A stretch of 64,000 bases of DNA from Lewinella sp. LCG006 (GCF_040784935.1 NZ_CP160680.1:2037501-2101500), one strand, 5' to 3'; counted from the first letter of the stretch, positions 8,532 through 17,303 are shown. Made by a program: numbers and translations. Notes: generated by a model not told the origin, from the sequence alone.

Positions 8532-9503
8532 ATGAAACAAGAATTACCCTCTATCAAAATCCCTGCTGACATAGCTAAGGAACTCTCGGAATTGGAAGTA
8601 GTGCTTGACCAGTCCATCCCCGCTAAGAGCCTGGATCGAAATCTCCTAATAGCCACCTGGAACATACGGGCTTTCGGCGATATCACCGAAGAATGGCAAT
8701 CTAGTAAGAACGATTCGCCACGCCGGGATTTGCATTCCCTCTATTTGATCACAGCTATTGTAGAGCGTTTTGATGTGATCGCCATCCAGGAAGTGAAAGC
8801 CAACATCGCCGGTTTGCGTGAAATGATGGACATCCTGGGCGATGATTGGAGCTTTATTCTCACCGACGTCACCGAAGGCGATGCAGGAAATGGAGAACGG
8901 ATGGCTTTCGTGTTTGACACCCGCCGGGTGAAACTTTCAGGCCTTGCCTCGGAGTTGGTGGTGCCGCAGGAGCAGCTAGACAAAAACATCTCCGCGGGAG
9001 CTTTGCGCAAGCAGTTTGCCAGGACCCCTTATGCGGTAAGCTTTAAGAGCAAACACGAAACCTTCATACTCGTGACCCTCCACATTCTCTACGGAAAGTC
9101 TAGCGAAGATCGAATTCCAGAACTCAAAGCCATTGCTGACTGGATGGCCAAATGGGCTTCAGATATAGATAGCTACAGCCAAAATTTAATCGCCCTGGGA
9201 GACTTCAATGTAGATAAGCGAGGTGACTTACTTCACGAAACCTTTATCTCCAGCGGACTCTATATCCCCGAAGATTTGGCCGCTGTAACGCGCAGTATTT
9301 TCAATACCAGCAAATTTTATGACCACATTGCCTGGTTCAGTGGCAAGTCCAAAGCACCCAAGTTGAGCTTAGAGTACATCAAAGGCGGCAATTTTGATTT
9401 TGTCCCACACGTGCTGAAAAATAGAGAGCTCAACACCCAACAAATTTCCTGGATGATCTCCGATCATTATCCGCTATGGGCGGAATTTTCTATTCGGGAT
9501 TAG
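8532..9503 (+). CDS. Endonuclease/exonuclease/phosphatase family protein
   Basis: A 323-residue protein from the ATG at 8532 (a GTG at 8526 is also possible). EEP-fold motifs are present: LLIATWNIRAFG, IAIQEVK (metal-binding Glu), LGDFNVD and SDHYPLWAEF (Asp-His). The family covers DNase I-like nucleases and phosphoesterases. No signal peptide is visible. The substrate is not inferable. Confidence 0.88.
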   Translation: MKQELPSIKIPADIAKELSELEVVLDQSIPAKSLDRNLLIATWNIRAFGDITEEWQSSKNDSPRRDLHSLYLITAIVERFDVIAIQEVKANIAGLREMMDILGDDWSFILTDVTEGDAGNGERMAFVFDTRRVKLSGLASELVVPQEQLDKNISAGALRKQFARTPYAVSFKSKHETFILVTLHILYGKSSEDRIPELKAIADWMAKWASDIDSYSQNLIALGDFNVDKRGDLLHETFISSGLYIPEDLAAVTRSIFNTSKFYDHIAWFSGKSKAPKLSLEYIKGGNFDFVPHVLKNRELNTQQISWMISDHYPLWAEFSIRD

Positions 9504-9600
9504 GGGTTTCTTCCAACTTCAAAATACCCGTCGTCCGCGCGCGGGTCTTCTGTAAGAGTGCTTTATCCGAAACCAGGGATTGACCATAGGGAGGGATCAT
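9490..9600 (-). CDS. Possible 36-residue small protein downstream of vanZ
   Basis: An ATG six nt after the vanZ-like stop opens a 36-codon frame (MIPPYGQSLVSDK...) whose codon choice looks coding. It overlaps the end of the EEP gene by 14 nt. No family was recognised. It could be a real translationally coupled micro-protein, a remnant or chance. Confidence 0.25.
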   Translation of the reverse strand: MIPPYGQSLVSDKALLQKTRARTTGILKLEETPNPE

Positions 9601-9605
9601 TGTTT

Positions 9606-10001
9606 TTATTCTTTTTGTCCATAATGCAACGCCAACCAAGAAAACAAAACAATCCCTACCAGGTCACAGAACATATCCCATAGCTCAAAATCACGGGTAG
9701 AGAGGGCCAGTTGGGTGCATTCTTCGAGTAGGGCAAAAACCAATACCAGCACACCGCCCAATAGCACCGGACGCCCCAACAGAACGATTTGCCTGTTCTT
9801 AAACGCCAAATTGACCAAAAAGGCCAGCACACCATAAAGCAGGAAATGCCCCATTTTGTCTCCCAAAGGAAGCTGCCGCACGAGCTTACTCAACGCTATA
9901 CTCTGCCCCAGATCGGCTTGAATGATGATCCAGAAGATAAACATCAAAAAAGACAAGGCCATTACGGGCCAGAAAAGTTGTTTAATTGTTATTGTTTTCA
10001 T
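9606..10001 (-). CDS. VanZ family membrane protein
   Basis: A 131-residue protein with about four hydrophobic segments and the VanZ-like motif GDKMGHFLLYGVLAF followed by LLEECTQL and RDFELWDMFCDLVGI, which match the H-G/E-Q/D-N pattern of the family. The function of stand-alone VanZ proteins in Bacteroidota is not established. Confidence 0.88.
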   Translation of the reverse strand: MKTITIKQLFWPVMALSFLMFIFWIIIQADLGQSIALSKLVRQLPLGDKMGHFLLYGVLAFLVNLAFKNRQIVLLGRPVLLGGVLVLVFALLEECTQLALSTRDFELWDMFCDLVGIVLFSWLALHYGQKE

Positions 10002-10103
10002 TTTTTCAAAGTACTTTGAATTAAAAAGTAATTTGACAATAACTGTTCAACAAGGACATTTATTTTATGATAGGGAGGAATTAATGACATTCATGTTTTG
10101 CAC

Positions 10104-10164
10104 TCCGCTCCTCCGCTCCTTAGCGTAGGGTTTGAAACCTTACGCTAAGGAGCGGAGGAGCGGA
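10104..10164. repeat. 61-bp near-perfect hairpin
   Basis: Two arms of 30 bp (one G-T pair) around a single central base at 10134. Each arm itself contains the sub-repeat CCGCTCCT twice. It lies between the haemoglobin stop and the vanZ upstream region. There is no poly-T on either side, so it does not look like a simple intrinsic terminator. Confidence 0.8.
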
Positions 10165-10168
10165 AACG

Positions 10169-10561
10169 TTACCCCTTCTTCCTGGCTGCATACATTTTCA
10201 TAAAGAGATGGGTGGACATATTCCTGGCCCGGTTTTTGGCAATGGCCGCATTATCGCCCTCAAAGTGCTCATCAATGGTTTCAAACCATAACTGGAGCCA
10301 GCGCCCGAAATGCTCGGGAGTGGTTTGCTCAGCATTACTTTCGTCTACATCAATGTGCACCTGCACAGGGTTGCCCTGATAGCGACGAACGAACAGGAGG
10401 TTGGATTCCCAAAAATCAGTCAACTGTTCAATATGACTTTCCCAGTCGCTGATGCGCTCATTGAAAATAGGGCCAATGAAAGTATCCTGGCGTACCTTTC
10501 CGTAGAAAGTACGCACCAGGATGCTGATCTCCGCTCTTGTGCTTAAGCTGCTTTTGGGCAT
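10169..10561 (-). CDS. Group III truncated haemoglobin
   Basis: A 130-residue globin of the group III truncated type (Campylobacter Ctb-like). The order of motifs fits the family: FWESNLLFVRRYQGNPVQVH, then PEHFGRWLQLW containing the likely proximal His, then the AIAKNRARNM helix. Such proteins bind haem and O2/NO, with roles in oxygen or nitrosative stress. It lies 5 nt downstream of the serine dehydratase stop, so it is probably the second gene of that transcript. Confidence 0.9.
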   Translation of the reverse strand: MPKSSLSTRAEISILVRTFYGKVRQDTFIGPIFNERISDWESHIEQLTDFWESNLLFVRRYQGNPVQVHIDVDESNAEQTTPEHFGRWLQLWFETIDEHFEGDNAAIAKNRARNMSTHLFMKMYAARKKG

Positions 10562-10565
10562 TTGT

Positions 10566-11969
10566 CTAACAATTAGGCAGCACTACTGGCAGGTTGAATG
10601 CCAGGCCACCTTCTGATGTTTCTTTGTATTTGTGGTTCATGTCCTGGGCGGTATCCCACATGGTTTTCACGACGACATCAAAATTGACTTTGCAGTCATC
10701 AGGATCACCCGACATGGCGAGGTTGGCCGCGGTAATGGCTTTGATGGCCCCCATGGTATTGCGTTCGATACAAGGCACCTGCACCAGTCCGCCGATGGGG
10801 TCACAGGTGAGCCCAAGGTGATGCTCCATCGCTATTTCAGCAGCCATAAGTGCTTGCTTGGGGCTTCCGCCCAACACTTCCGTAAGCCCGCCTGCCGCCA
10901 TGGCGGAAGAGACCCCTATCTCGGCCTGGCAGCCTCCCATAGCGGCAGAAATCGTTGCTCCTTTCTTGAAAAGACAGCCGATTTCTCCTGATGTTAGTAA
11001 AAAGCGCTCCACATCGTCGAGCGTATTGCAATCGCAGAAACAGTACATGTATAAAATTACTGCCGGAATCACCCCCGCCGCGCCATTGGTGGGAGAGGTG
11101 ACTACTCTTCCCAGTGCTGCATTCTCTTCGTTGACCGCCAGGGCAAAACAACTGACCCACTTGTTGATGGTCACAAAATCGCGGGAGGATTGCATGACCA
11201 GTGCCAGCCATTCGTCTTGATTGGCAAAGGTTGCCCCCTTGAGCAGCTCCTGGTTGAGTTTGAAGGCCCGCCGACGAACATTCAAGCCACCAGGCAGAAT
11301 ACCTTCCGTCGTGACCCCCCGATAAACACACTCCAGCATGGCCTTGAAAATGCCATCCACCCGGCTCTTAAAAGAGCTGAAATTGCGGAAGCGCAGCTCG
11401 TTGGCCCAAACGATATCCGATATGCGGCAATTATGGGTGATGGTATAATCCAGTAGCTCCGACCCTTCATCAATGGGGAAGGGGAGCCAGGCTTGCCGAA
11501 TATCTGCTTTCGACACGCCTTCCCGATCAATAAAACCACCTCCGAGCGAGTAGTAAGTGTGTTCTTCGACCAATTCGTTTTCGAAAAAAGCTTTGAAAGT
11601 AAGGGTGTTAGGATGGCCGGGCATGCTGTGACCATGAAAGATAATATCCCTTTGGGGCGCGAAAGAAATGTCATTTTTATTGACTTCCAGTCGCTCTTCA
11701 CGCAAGATACGCTCAATAATGGCCGGTATTTCCTGGGTATCGATGAGAACAGGATCGTGGCCTTCCAGACCTAGCTGAACGGCTACATCTGTAGCATGGC
11801 CGCGCCCGGTTTTGGAGAGGGACCCATAGAGGTGTACTTCGAGATGGTCGATGTCTTTGCCCCAAAGGGCAGCGGCAAACTGGGTGGCTGCATTCCAGGG
11901 ACCGAGCGTATGGGAACTGGAAGGACCCACGCCGATTTTATAGATATCAAATATACTTAAGCGTTCCAT
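10566..11969 (-). CDS. sdaA: L-serine ammonia-lyase (single-chain, iron-sulfur type)
   Basis: 467 residues from the ATG at 11969; the eight extra residues from an upstream TTG are rejected. It starts [25 protein letters not shown], the canonical beta-domain start. The alpha-domain motifs [31 protein letters not shown] and [22 protein letters not shown] supply the conserved Cys residues that bind the 4Fe-4S cluster. It deaminates L-serine to pyruvate and ammonia in the cytoplasm. Confidence 0.96.
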   Translation of the reverse strand: MERLSIFDIYKIGVGPSSSHTLGPWNAATQFAAALWGKDIDHLEVHLYGSLSKTGRGHATDVAVQLGLEGHDPVLIDTQEIPAIIERILREERLEVNKNDISFAPQRDIIFHGHSMPGHPNTLTFKAFFENELVEEHTYYSLGGGFIDREGVSKADIRQAWLPFPIDEGSELLDYTITHNCRISDIVWANELRFRNFSSFKSRVDGIFKAMLECVYRGVTTEGILPGGLNVRRRAFKLNQELLKGATFANQDEWLALVMQSSRDFVTINKWVSCFALAVNEENAALGRVVTSPTNGAAGVIPAVILYMYCFCDCNTLDDVERFLLTSGEIGCLFKKGATISAAMGGCQAEIGVSSAMAAGGLTEVLGGSPKQALMAAEIAMEHHLGLTCDPIGGLVQVPCIERNTMGAIKAITAANLAMSGDPDDCKVNFDVVVKTMWDTAQDMNHKYKETSEGGLAFNLPVVLPNC

Positions 11970-12097
11970 ATTAAAACACTTGTGGTGCCACAACTCAGGC
12001 TTGTCATTACAACAATGCTGAACGATGGAGATGGTGGTTAGGACAAAATAGCAGCCGCAAAGCTACAGGTTTTAAACACGCAAGCTGGCAAAAGGTG

Positions 12098-12135
12098 CAA
12101 AATAAAAACGGCTAAGCTCGCGGGAGCTTAGCCGT
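12098..12135 (-). terminator. Intrinsic terminator, reverse strand
   Basis: A perfect 12-bp stem (ACGGCTAAGCTC and its complement, 12108-12135) with a 4-nt loop. On the reverse strand it is followed by TTTTTATTTT. It would end the transcript of the coiled-coil gene at 12409-13326 before sdaA. Confidence 0.8.
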
Positions 12136-12200
12136 CAACTATCCAATTGGTTTATTGGGAAAGTGTTTGGGTATCAGAAAAGGAAAAAGTAGAGGGTACT

Positions 12201-12280
12201 CAGGCTGCTTCGCATCCTTAGGGTAGAAGGTAGAGGGATAGTGAACGATTAGGAATCAATTCCCAACCTTAGTTAAAAAG
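12201..12280. repeat. Dispersed 80-bp repeat, copy A
   Basis: Aligns without gaps to 52631-52710 at about 59 of 80 positions, with an identical core AGGAATCAATTCCCAA and a conserved TAGAGGGAT block. It lies in the 3' untranslated region of the coiled-coil gene. Confidence 0.7.
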
Positions 12281-12379
12281 CTGATGGCGGAAAATTTATA
12301 AGCCGTTGCTACTAGCGTTATTATAGTCCCTCTACGCTCTACTCAAAGTGGCGATGCCATCGTCCACGCCCCCCTTTAC

Positions 12380-12404
12380 GACTTTCGGCCAAATGCCGAA
12401 AGTC
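12380..12404. repeat. Palindrome GACTTTCGGC/GCCGAAAGTC, copy 1
   Basis: Ten-bp perfect arms with a 5-nt loop, placed 4 bp after the stop of the coiled-coil gene. The same palindrome follows the gene at 25582 in the same position. Confidence 0.75.
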
Positions 12405-12408
12405 CAGC

Positions 12409-13326
12409 TTAACGAAGACGGAAGGTAGACGATCCCAGGAACCCTACATCGGTATAAGCACTGAGGGTATAATTTCCGGCATCCAGTTTGTTTTCCAGCT
12501 CGTGGGTAAAGGTCAGGCGCTGTGATGCGGCCAGATCTTCCTCCTTTACTTCTACAGCCATAATGTCCTGAGGCTGTCCATTAAGTGGGCGGATCGTTGT
12601 ATTGATGTAGTCGGTGCGAGGAATGGGCGTACCCGTTTCATCAGTAATTACCAAGTAAATAGGGCGTGTACCCTGGTAGTCGGCAGGTACATTCTCGAGG
12701 TCAAAGCTAGCTTTGATACGACGTGCACGACCAGATTTTGCGGTTGCATTTCCACTATTTACTTCTGGAGAGATTTCAAAAGAGGTGGCTTTGAAGGTCT
12801 GGTAGGTGAGCGATTTGATTTCGCTGTCTTTCTGCATATTCGACTCGTTGAGCATCGTATTTTGCTCCGTAGACACGGCCAGATCGCCTTCTAGTACGCC
12901 AATTTGCATACGCAGCGAATCGTTTTGTGCCAACATTAAATCCATATTCATTTGCAGGTCTTGCTTCACGCGCTGTAGTTCTTCGATCTGCGCCCGCAAA
13001 TCTTTGATCTCTCCAGCTGCACTGCGCTTGGCTTTGCTGATCGCTTCTTTCGCACGGTTGAGGTCTTCCTGCGATTGTGCCATTTGACCTTGCAGACTGT
13101 TGTTTTCCTGTGCCAGCTGGTCGTATTGAAGGACCATGCTGTCTACTTCGGCGGCAAGCTGATCACGAAGGGTCGACATGTCTTCTAAAGAAGCTGTAAC
13201 CGCCATTTTATCAGCGCTCAGCTTGTCTACCTTGTTGGAAGTGCTGCTGCCCCAAATTAAAGAACCAATGAGTGCGATAGCCAGTAATACTACCGCAACG
13301 ATTAATCCGCTTTTTTGATTTTTCAT
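12409..13326 (-). CDS. Membrane-anchored coiled-coil protein
   Basis: 305 residues from the ATG at 13326, which starts directly before the hydrophobic anchor (GLIVAVVLLAIALIGSLIWG, residues 6-25); the longer frame adds 18 unlikely residues. Residues ~30-195 are heptad-rich and Q/E/L-rich, expected to form a long coiled coil. The C-terminal ~110 residues (FEISPEV...GNYTLSAYTDVGFLGSSTFRLR) are beta-rich. It probably projects into the periplasm. No enzymatic motif was seen; the family is known mainly as hypothetical in Bacteroidota. Confidence 0.82.
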   Translation of the reverse strand: MKNQKSGLIVAVVLLAIALIGSLIWGSSTSNKVDKLSADKMAVTASLEDMSTLRDQLAAEVDSMVLQYDQLAQENNSLQGQMAQSQEDLNRAKEAISKAKRSAAGEIKDLRAQIEELQRVKQDLQMNMDLMLAQNDSLRMQIGVLEGDLAVSTEQNTMLNESNMQKDSEIKSLTYQTFKATSFEISPEVNSGNATAKSGRARRIKASFDLENVPADYQGTRPIYLVITDETGTPIPRTDYINTTIRPLNGQPQDIMAVEVKEEDLAASQRLTFTHELENKLDAGNYTLSAYTDVGFLGSSTFRLR

Positions 13327-13664
13327 AATCTTTAAGAAGTTTGAATAAAAATGTAGGCTACCCTTTGGTCGGGTAACCAATGTAGATGATGTTGTGTAAA
13401 AAAAAATCTTGCTAACTGGGAAAATAGTTACACCAACCTCTGGCTATGAACATTCAGTGTCCAGCCAAAAAATATAATTTTAATGAGGTTTAGTAGCGTA
13501 TGCCATTGATGGCGAAAAAAGTGTGGTAGAAAACTCACATCATATAGGAAGGGGTAAAAGAAGAATTTTGTTGTTCCTGTCTTAATTACGGAAACTAAAA
13601 CGGCAGTGGATGCTTAATATTATGTTAAAATTCATTTTTTTTCTTAAAAAGCTGTCGATCAAGT
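13327..13664. other. 338-bp intergenic region, nothing recognised
   Basis: An AT-rich stretch between the start of the coiled-coil gene and the end of the glutamine synthetase gene, both on the reverse strand. It must contain the promoter of the former, but no exact TAnnTTTG on the reverse strand and no terminator-like hairpin was found. Confidence 0.5.
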
Positions 13665-15038
13665 CTAAATACGTTCAAAGTAACGTATTCTTTCCCAGTC
13701 AGTTACTGCCTTTTCGTAAGCCAGACATTCCGTCTGGAAAAAATGTGCATAATGTGCAACAACTTCTTCCCCGAAAGCTTTTTTTGCAAAAACACTTTGT
13801 ACAAACAGCTCCGTAGCGGCAGCTAAAGAAGTAGGCACGCGAGCCAATTCCTTAGCTGCGTAAACATCCCCACTAAATGCTTCGGGCGGCTCCTCCTGGT
13901 CTTTTATGCCTTGCAACCCCGCCGCCAGCGCTGCGGCAAAAGCCAGGTAAGGATTACAATCCGCGCCCGGTATGCGGCATTCTATGCGCAGGCTTTCTCC
14001 TTTGCCAACGATACGAAACCCGGCGGTGCGGTTATCATAGCTCCAAGCCAGGCGCGTAGGTGCCCAGGAGGCATCCTGGTACCGCTTGTAGGCGTTGACG
14101 GTAGGTGCAAAGAATGGCATGATTTCCGGGGTGTATTTCATCCAGCCGCCCAAAAACCAGCGAAAAACAGGCGAGCAGGCAACGCCACCGAACGACTCCT
14201 CTCCCGCAAAAGCATTCTGGCCATCCTTCCACAAGCTCAGGTGCAGGTGGCAGCTCGACCCTGCCTGGTCTTCAGCATACTTGGCCATGAAGGTTACCGC
14301 GTAGCCCATGCTGTCAGCTACTTCCTTGAGGCATTGCTTGTAGACAACGTGGCGATCGGCCATTTCCAGCACATCGGTGTAGCGGATATTCAATTCGTGC
14401 TGTCCCAGACCCCACTCTCCTTTTGAGGTTTCAACAGGTACGCCCGAACGTTGCAAGTGGCGGCGCACCCGGCCATGGAAATTTTCCGTCCGTGTGCCTT
14501 GCAAGATGTGATAATCTTCCAGGTACCAGCCTACGGGTTTTAAGCCATGATAATGCTGTTCGTGGGCTTGCCGGTAGGAATTTTCAAAAAGATAGTATTC
14601 CAATTCAGAAGCACCAGCAGCATTATAGCCCAATTCGTTCAGCCCTCTCAACTGGTGCTGCAGGATGGATCGTGGCGCAATACTTTCTAATTGATGCTGC
14701 TGATGATGTATATCGGCCAAGACAATGGCGGTCTTATCCAACCAATCAGCTATTCGTAAGCTTTTCAGATCGGGCACCAGGTGAAAATCACCGTAACCTT
14801 TTTGCCAATTGGCCGAAGCATAGCCCGCTACAGGCTCCATTTCCATGTCCGTTGTGAGCAGGTAGTTGCAAGCGTGGGTGCCTTCTACTGCTGTCTTTTC
14901 CACAAAAAAATCCGCAGCAACACGCTTGCCCACCAAGCGACCATAATGATCGGTGAAAGCAATAATAACCGTCTCTATTTCTTCGGTAGCTACCAGCGTA
15001 TGCAGCTCTGCTATGGTCAACATTCCTTTCAGCGTCAT
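13665..15038 (-). CDS. Glutamine synthetase family protein (GlnA/PuuA-like ligase)
   Basis: 457 residues from the ATG at 15038; the longer frame to 15092 would begin inside the promoter's -33 element. Glutamine synthetase fold motifs are present: the beta-grasp N-terminal domain (TVIIAFTDHYGRLVGKR), the metal-site ELEYYLFE, GSSCHLHLSLW (His), and the C-terminal signature NRTAGFRIVG...RIPGADCNPYLA. The sequence resembles gamma-glutamylamine/polyamine ligases more than housekeeping GlnA, so glutamate is the likely acceptor but the amine partner is unknown. Confidence 0.88.
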   Translation of the reverse strand: MTLKGMLTIAELHTLVATEEIETVIIAFTDHYGRLVGKRVAADFFVEKTAVEGTHACNYLLTTDMEMEPVAGYASANWQKGYGDFHLVPDLKSLRIADWLDKTAIVLADIHHQQHQLESIAPRSILQHQLRGLNELGYNAAGASELEYYLFENSYRQAHEQHYHGLKPVGWYLEDYHILQGTRTENFHGRVRRHLQRSGVPVETSKGEWGLGQHELNIRYTDVLEMADRHVVYKQCLKEVADSMGYAVTFMAKYAEDQAGSSCHLHLSLWKDGQNAFAGEESFGGVACSPVFRWFLGGWMKYTPEIMPFFAPTVNAYKRYQDASWAPTRLAWSYDNRTAGFRIVGKGESLRIECRIPGADCNPYLAFAAALAAGLQGIKDQEEPPEAFSGDVYAAKELARVPTSLAAATELFVQSVFAKKAFGEEVVAHYAHFFQTECLAYEKAVTDWERIRYFERI

Positions 15039-15062
15039 CTTTGGGGGGCTTTTGTGAATACT

Positions 15063-15093
15063 CAAAGGTAAGAGCTTCGTGTAAACGACCAAA
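15063..15093 (-). promoter_or_regulatory. Promoter of the glutamine synthetase-like gene
   Basis: On the reverse strand, TTTG (15093-15090) and TACCTTTG (15070-15063) are separated by 19 nt, a near-ideal Bacteroidota -33/-7 pair 25 nt before the ATG at 15038. Confidence 0.75.
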
Positions 15094-15329
15094 GTTGTTC
15101 TATCTTTGGTGTGTTTGGGGGAAGTAAGTTAGCGGCAACCCTTTGGGTGGAAAAGATATAATATAAAAAAGTAGAACTTAATTAGTTGTTGAAAAAATGA
15201 CTTAGTAAGAAAATCAATGAGAAACTTTGACTGATTTAGAATTGTTAGCTATATTGAAAAGTACTAATTATTATTGATGTTTTTGTTTCTTAAAGCATTG
15301 ATTATCATTTGGTTTAAAGTAGGTTGATT

Positions 15330-15569
15330 ATGGCGTTAATTATTTCTGATAAAGTATTGGAGCAAGCTCAAGTGTCAGCAGATGAGTTGTTGATTGATTT
15401 AGCCTGTTACTTATATGAAAAGAAAAGAATGAGTACAGGTCAAGCTAGAGCACTAGTTGGGTTAAATCAAATAGAATTCCAACAGGAGCTAGCAGCCCGT
15501 GATATTGATATACATTACACAGAAGAAGATTTAGAGAAAGACCTTAAAAATCTAGGTGTAAACCTCTAA
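15330..15569 (+). CDS. UPF0175-type antitoxin
   Basis: A 79-residue protein from the ATG at 15330. It has the UPF0175 pattern: a helical N-terminal part, SADELLIDLACYLYEKKRMSTGQARALVGL and a C-terminal RDIDIHYTEEDLEKDLKNLG. In intact modules such proteins precede and neutralise PIN-fold DUF3368 toxins. Here it appears full length, while the partner downstream has lost its N-terminal half. The locus is AT-rich relative to its neighbours, suggesting acquisition. Confidence 0.8.
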   Translation: MALIISDKVLEQAQVSADELLIDLACYLYEKKRMSTGQARALVGLNQIEFQQELAARDIDIHYTEEDLEKDLKNLGVNL

Positions 15570-15853
15570 CTGTAGATGAACTTTTAGAAGAGTTAGATTT
15601 GGGTGAATCGGAATCAATAGCCTTAGCAATAGAGAAAAATGCTAAATATTTGATTATCGATGAATATAAAGGAAGATTAATAGCAGAGCAATACGGAGTA
15701 AAGATAGTAGGTGTTTTAGGTATTTTAATTCAAGCAAAACAGAAAGGGGTGATTACCTCTGTTAAAGAGGAGATCGAAAAATTGAGATCAATAGGATTTC
15801 GGTTAAACCAGCGTTTAGTCGATAATGTATTACAGCGATTAGGAGAGAAATAG
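15548..15853 (+). pseudogene. DUF3368 PIN-domain toxin remnant, N-terminal half deleted
   Basis: The frame is open from 15548 (upstream TAA at 15545), overlapping the antitoxin end in another frame. It reads KPLTVDELLEELDLGESESIALAIE, then YLIIDEYKGRLIAEQYG and VGVLGILIQAKQKGVI, matching the C-terminal half of DUF3368 proteins of about 155 residues. The N-terminal strand carrying the first PIN-domain Asp (the DTSPL region) is absent, and the only possible in-frame start is the TTG at 15599. An 80-100 residue inactive fragment, or no product, is expected. Confidence 0.75.
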
Positions 15854-15956
15854 AATGCAGAGAATAATAGCTGTCAGCGACAATGCCTCCTGCGTCGGCA
15901 CTACAGGTAACCAGGAACCATTGTGTGCAACAAGAAAAAGCTAAAAGGGATTAATT

Positions 15957-16223
15957 ATGAAGTTCACAGTATTTCTTTTTGTTTCAGTATTATTCGCTTA
16001 TTTGACTTGGGCCAGTCATCTCCTTTTCTCAGGAGTCAATCCGTTTCCTGAAAGTCTTAGTATACTAGCAGGTGTTGTTGGAAAAGTATCACCCCTTAAG
16101 ATTTCAGCATTATACTCTATTGTAATGTTTGGTATGTTTTTTCGATGTATGTTTTTCAGCAGGAAAGCAGATTCTCAGTATCCAGAAATACTGGATCAAG
16201 ACGGGTCAACTGAGATTCATTGA
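15957..16223 (+). CDS. Small membrane protein, unknown (88 aa)
   Basis: An ATG start preceded by an AGGGATTAATT stretch. Two hydrophobic segments (residues ~2-22 and ~45-70) separated by a short loop, then a polar tail. No family was recognised. It is transcribed toward glutaminase, whose ATG is 82 nt downstream. Confidence 0.5.
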   Translation: MKFTVFLFVSVLFAYLTWASHLLFSGVNPFPESLSILAGVVGKVSPLKISALYSIVMFGMFFRCMFFSRKADSQYPEILDQDGSTEIH

Positions 16224-16305
16224 GAGCTGTGTAGATGTAGAATTTAATACCTTGCAGAGGTGTTAGGAATAAAATAAAAACAAATGGAACAGGAAATCTT
16301 GGACT

Positions 16306-17232
16306 ATGACAAATTCCACCACCGATTATCAACAACTTCTAGCAGGCATCGTCCAGGAATTGCAACCTTACTTTGGGCAAGGTAAGCAAGCCAATTATAT
16401 TCCCGAACTGGCCAATATTGACCCCAACAAATTCGGCATCAGCCTCGCTTTTCTTGATGGGCAGACTTTCACCTACGGCGATAGCGAAGAACGGTTCTCT
16501 ATTCAGAGTATCTCCAAGGTGTTCACCACTGCTGCTGCTTTTGGCCTGATTGGTGAAAAACTGTGGGAAAGAGTAGATGTTGAGCCTTCTGGTACCCCCT
16601 TCAACTCGCTGCTTCAGCTGGAACAAGAACAAGGGATTCCTCGCAATCCTTTCATCAATGCCGGAGCGCTGGTGGTCACGGATGTTTTGATGAGCCAGCT
16701 CCGTGACCCCTATCAGGATATGCTCAACTTTGTTCGGGAACTGTGTGGTTGCCCAAACATTGGGTACAACCAAGTAGTCGTTAATTCTGAACTCGATACC
16801 GCTTATCGCAATGCTGCATTGGCTTACTATCTAAAGTCTTTTAATAATCTTGATAATCACCCCCTTGATGTACTAAAGCTCTACATTCACTATTGCTCCA
16901 TCGAGATGAGCTGTACGGAATTGGCACAAGCCTTCCATCTATTCGCCCGCCGCAATCAACTCGACTGCAATATTCCAGACCTCACTCCTAGCCAACTCAA
17001 ACGCCTCAATGCGCTGATGCAGACTTGTGGCTTTTATGATGAATCGGGTGAGTTTTCTTTCCTCGTGGGGCTTCCTGGCAAGAGCGGTGTGGGTGGTGGT
17101 ATCGCGGCCGTCTATCCTGATTTCTATAGTGTCGCCGTTTGGAGCCCGAGGCTTAACGAAAAAGGAAATTCCATTCTAGGAATGAAGGCCTTGGAGCTAC
17201 TGACCTCGAAATCGGGGTTTTCGATATTCTGA
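16306..17232 (+). CDS. glsA: Glutaminase A
   Basis: 308 residues, the normal length for bacterial glutaminases. The catalytic SxxK is visible in FSIQSISKVFT, with GTPFNSL, NPFINAGALV and the C-terminal GLPGKSGVGGGI motif. It hydrolyses L-glutamine to glutamate and ammonia in the cytoplasm. A glutamine synthetase-like gene lies 1.3 kb away on the other strand, but there is no evidence of co-regulation. Confidence 0.96.
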   Translation: MTNSTTDYQQLLAGIVQELQPYFGQGKQANYIPELANIDPNKFGISLAFLDGQTFTYGDSEERFSIQSISKVFTTAAAFGLIGEKLWERVDVEPSGTPFNSLLQLEQEQGIPRNPFINAGALVVTDVLMSQLRDPYQDMLNFVRELCGCPNIGYNQVVVNSELDTAYRNAALAYYLKSFNNLDNHPLDVLKLYIHYCSIEMSCTELAQAFHLFARRNQLDCNIPDLTPSQLKRLNALMQTCGFYDESGEFSFLVGLPGKSGVGGGIAAVYPDFYSVAVWSPRLNEKGNSILGMKALELLTSKSGFSIF

Positions 17233-17258
17233 TGGGAGTTACCGAAAGGTGTATTTCG

Positions 17259-17303
17259 CGCGTCCCTGCCTGCCAGCAAGCTGGCCTTGCAGGCAGGGAC
17301 GCG
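17259..17303. repeat. 45-bp GC-rich hairpin
   Basis: Outer arms of 15 bp (CGCGTCCCTGCCTGC and its complement) enclose an inner imperfect GCCAGC/GCTGGC stem. It lies 27 bp after the glutaminase stop and could serve as a bidirectional terminator, though no poly-T tail follows. Confidence 0.65.

Larger units (their letters stand above)
11970..12408. other. 439-bp intergenic region with repeats and a terminator
   Basis: No gene. It holds the reverse-strand terminator at 12098-12135, an 80-bp copy (12201-12280) of a dispersed repeat also found at 52631-52710, an inverted TAGAGGGA-type motif near 12328, and a palindrome at 12380-12404. The sdaA promoter must lie in its left end, but no good TAnnTTTG was seen. 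Confidence 0.7.

Noticed and set aside
15038-15092. Upstream start for the glutamine synthetase-like gene at 15092
   Set aside because: It falls within the -33/-7 promoter pair, and the family N-terminus begins after 15038.
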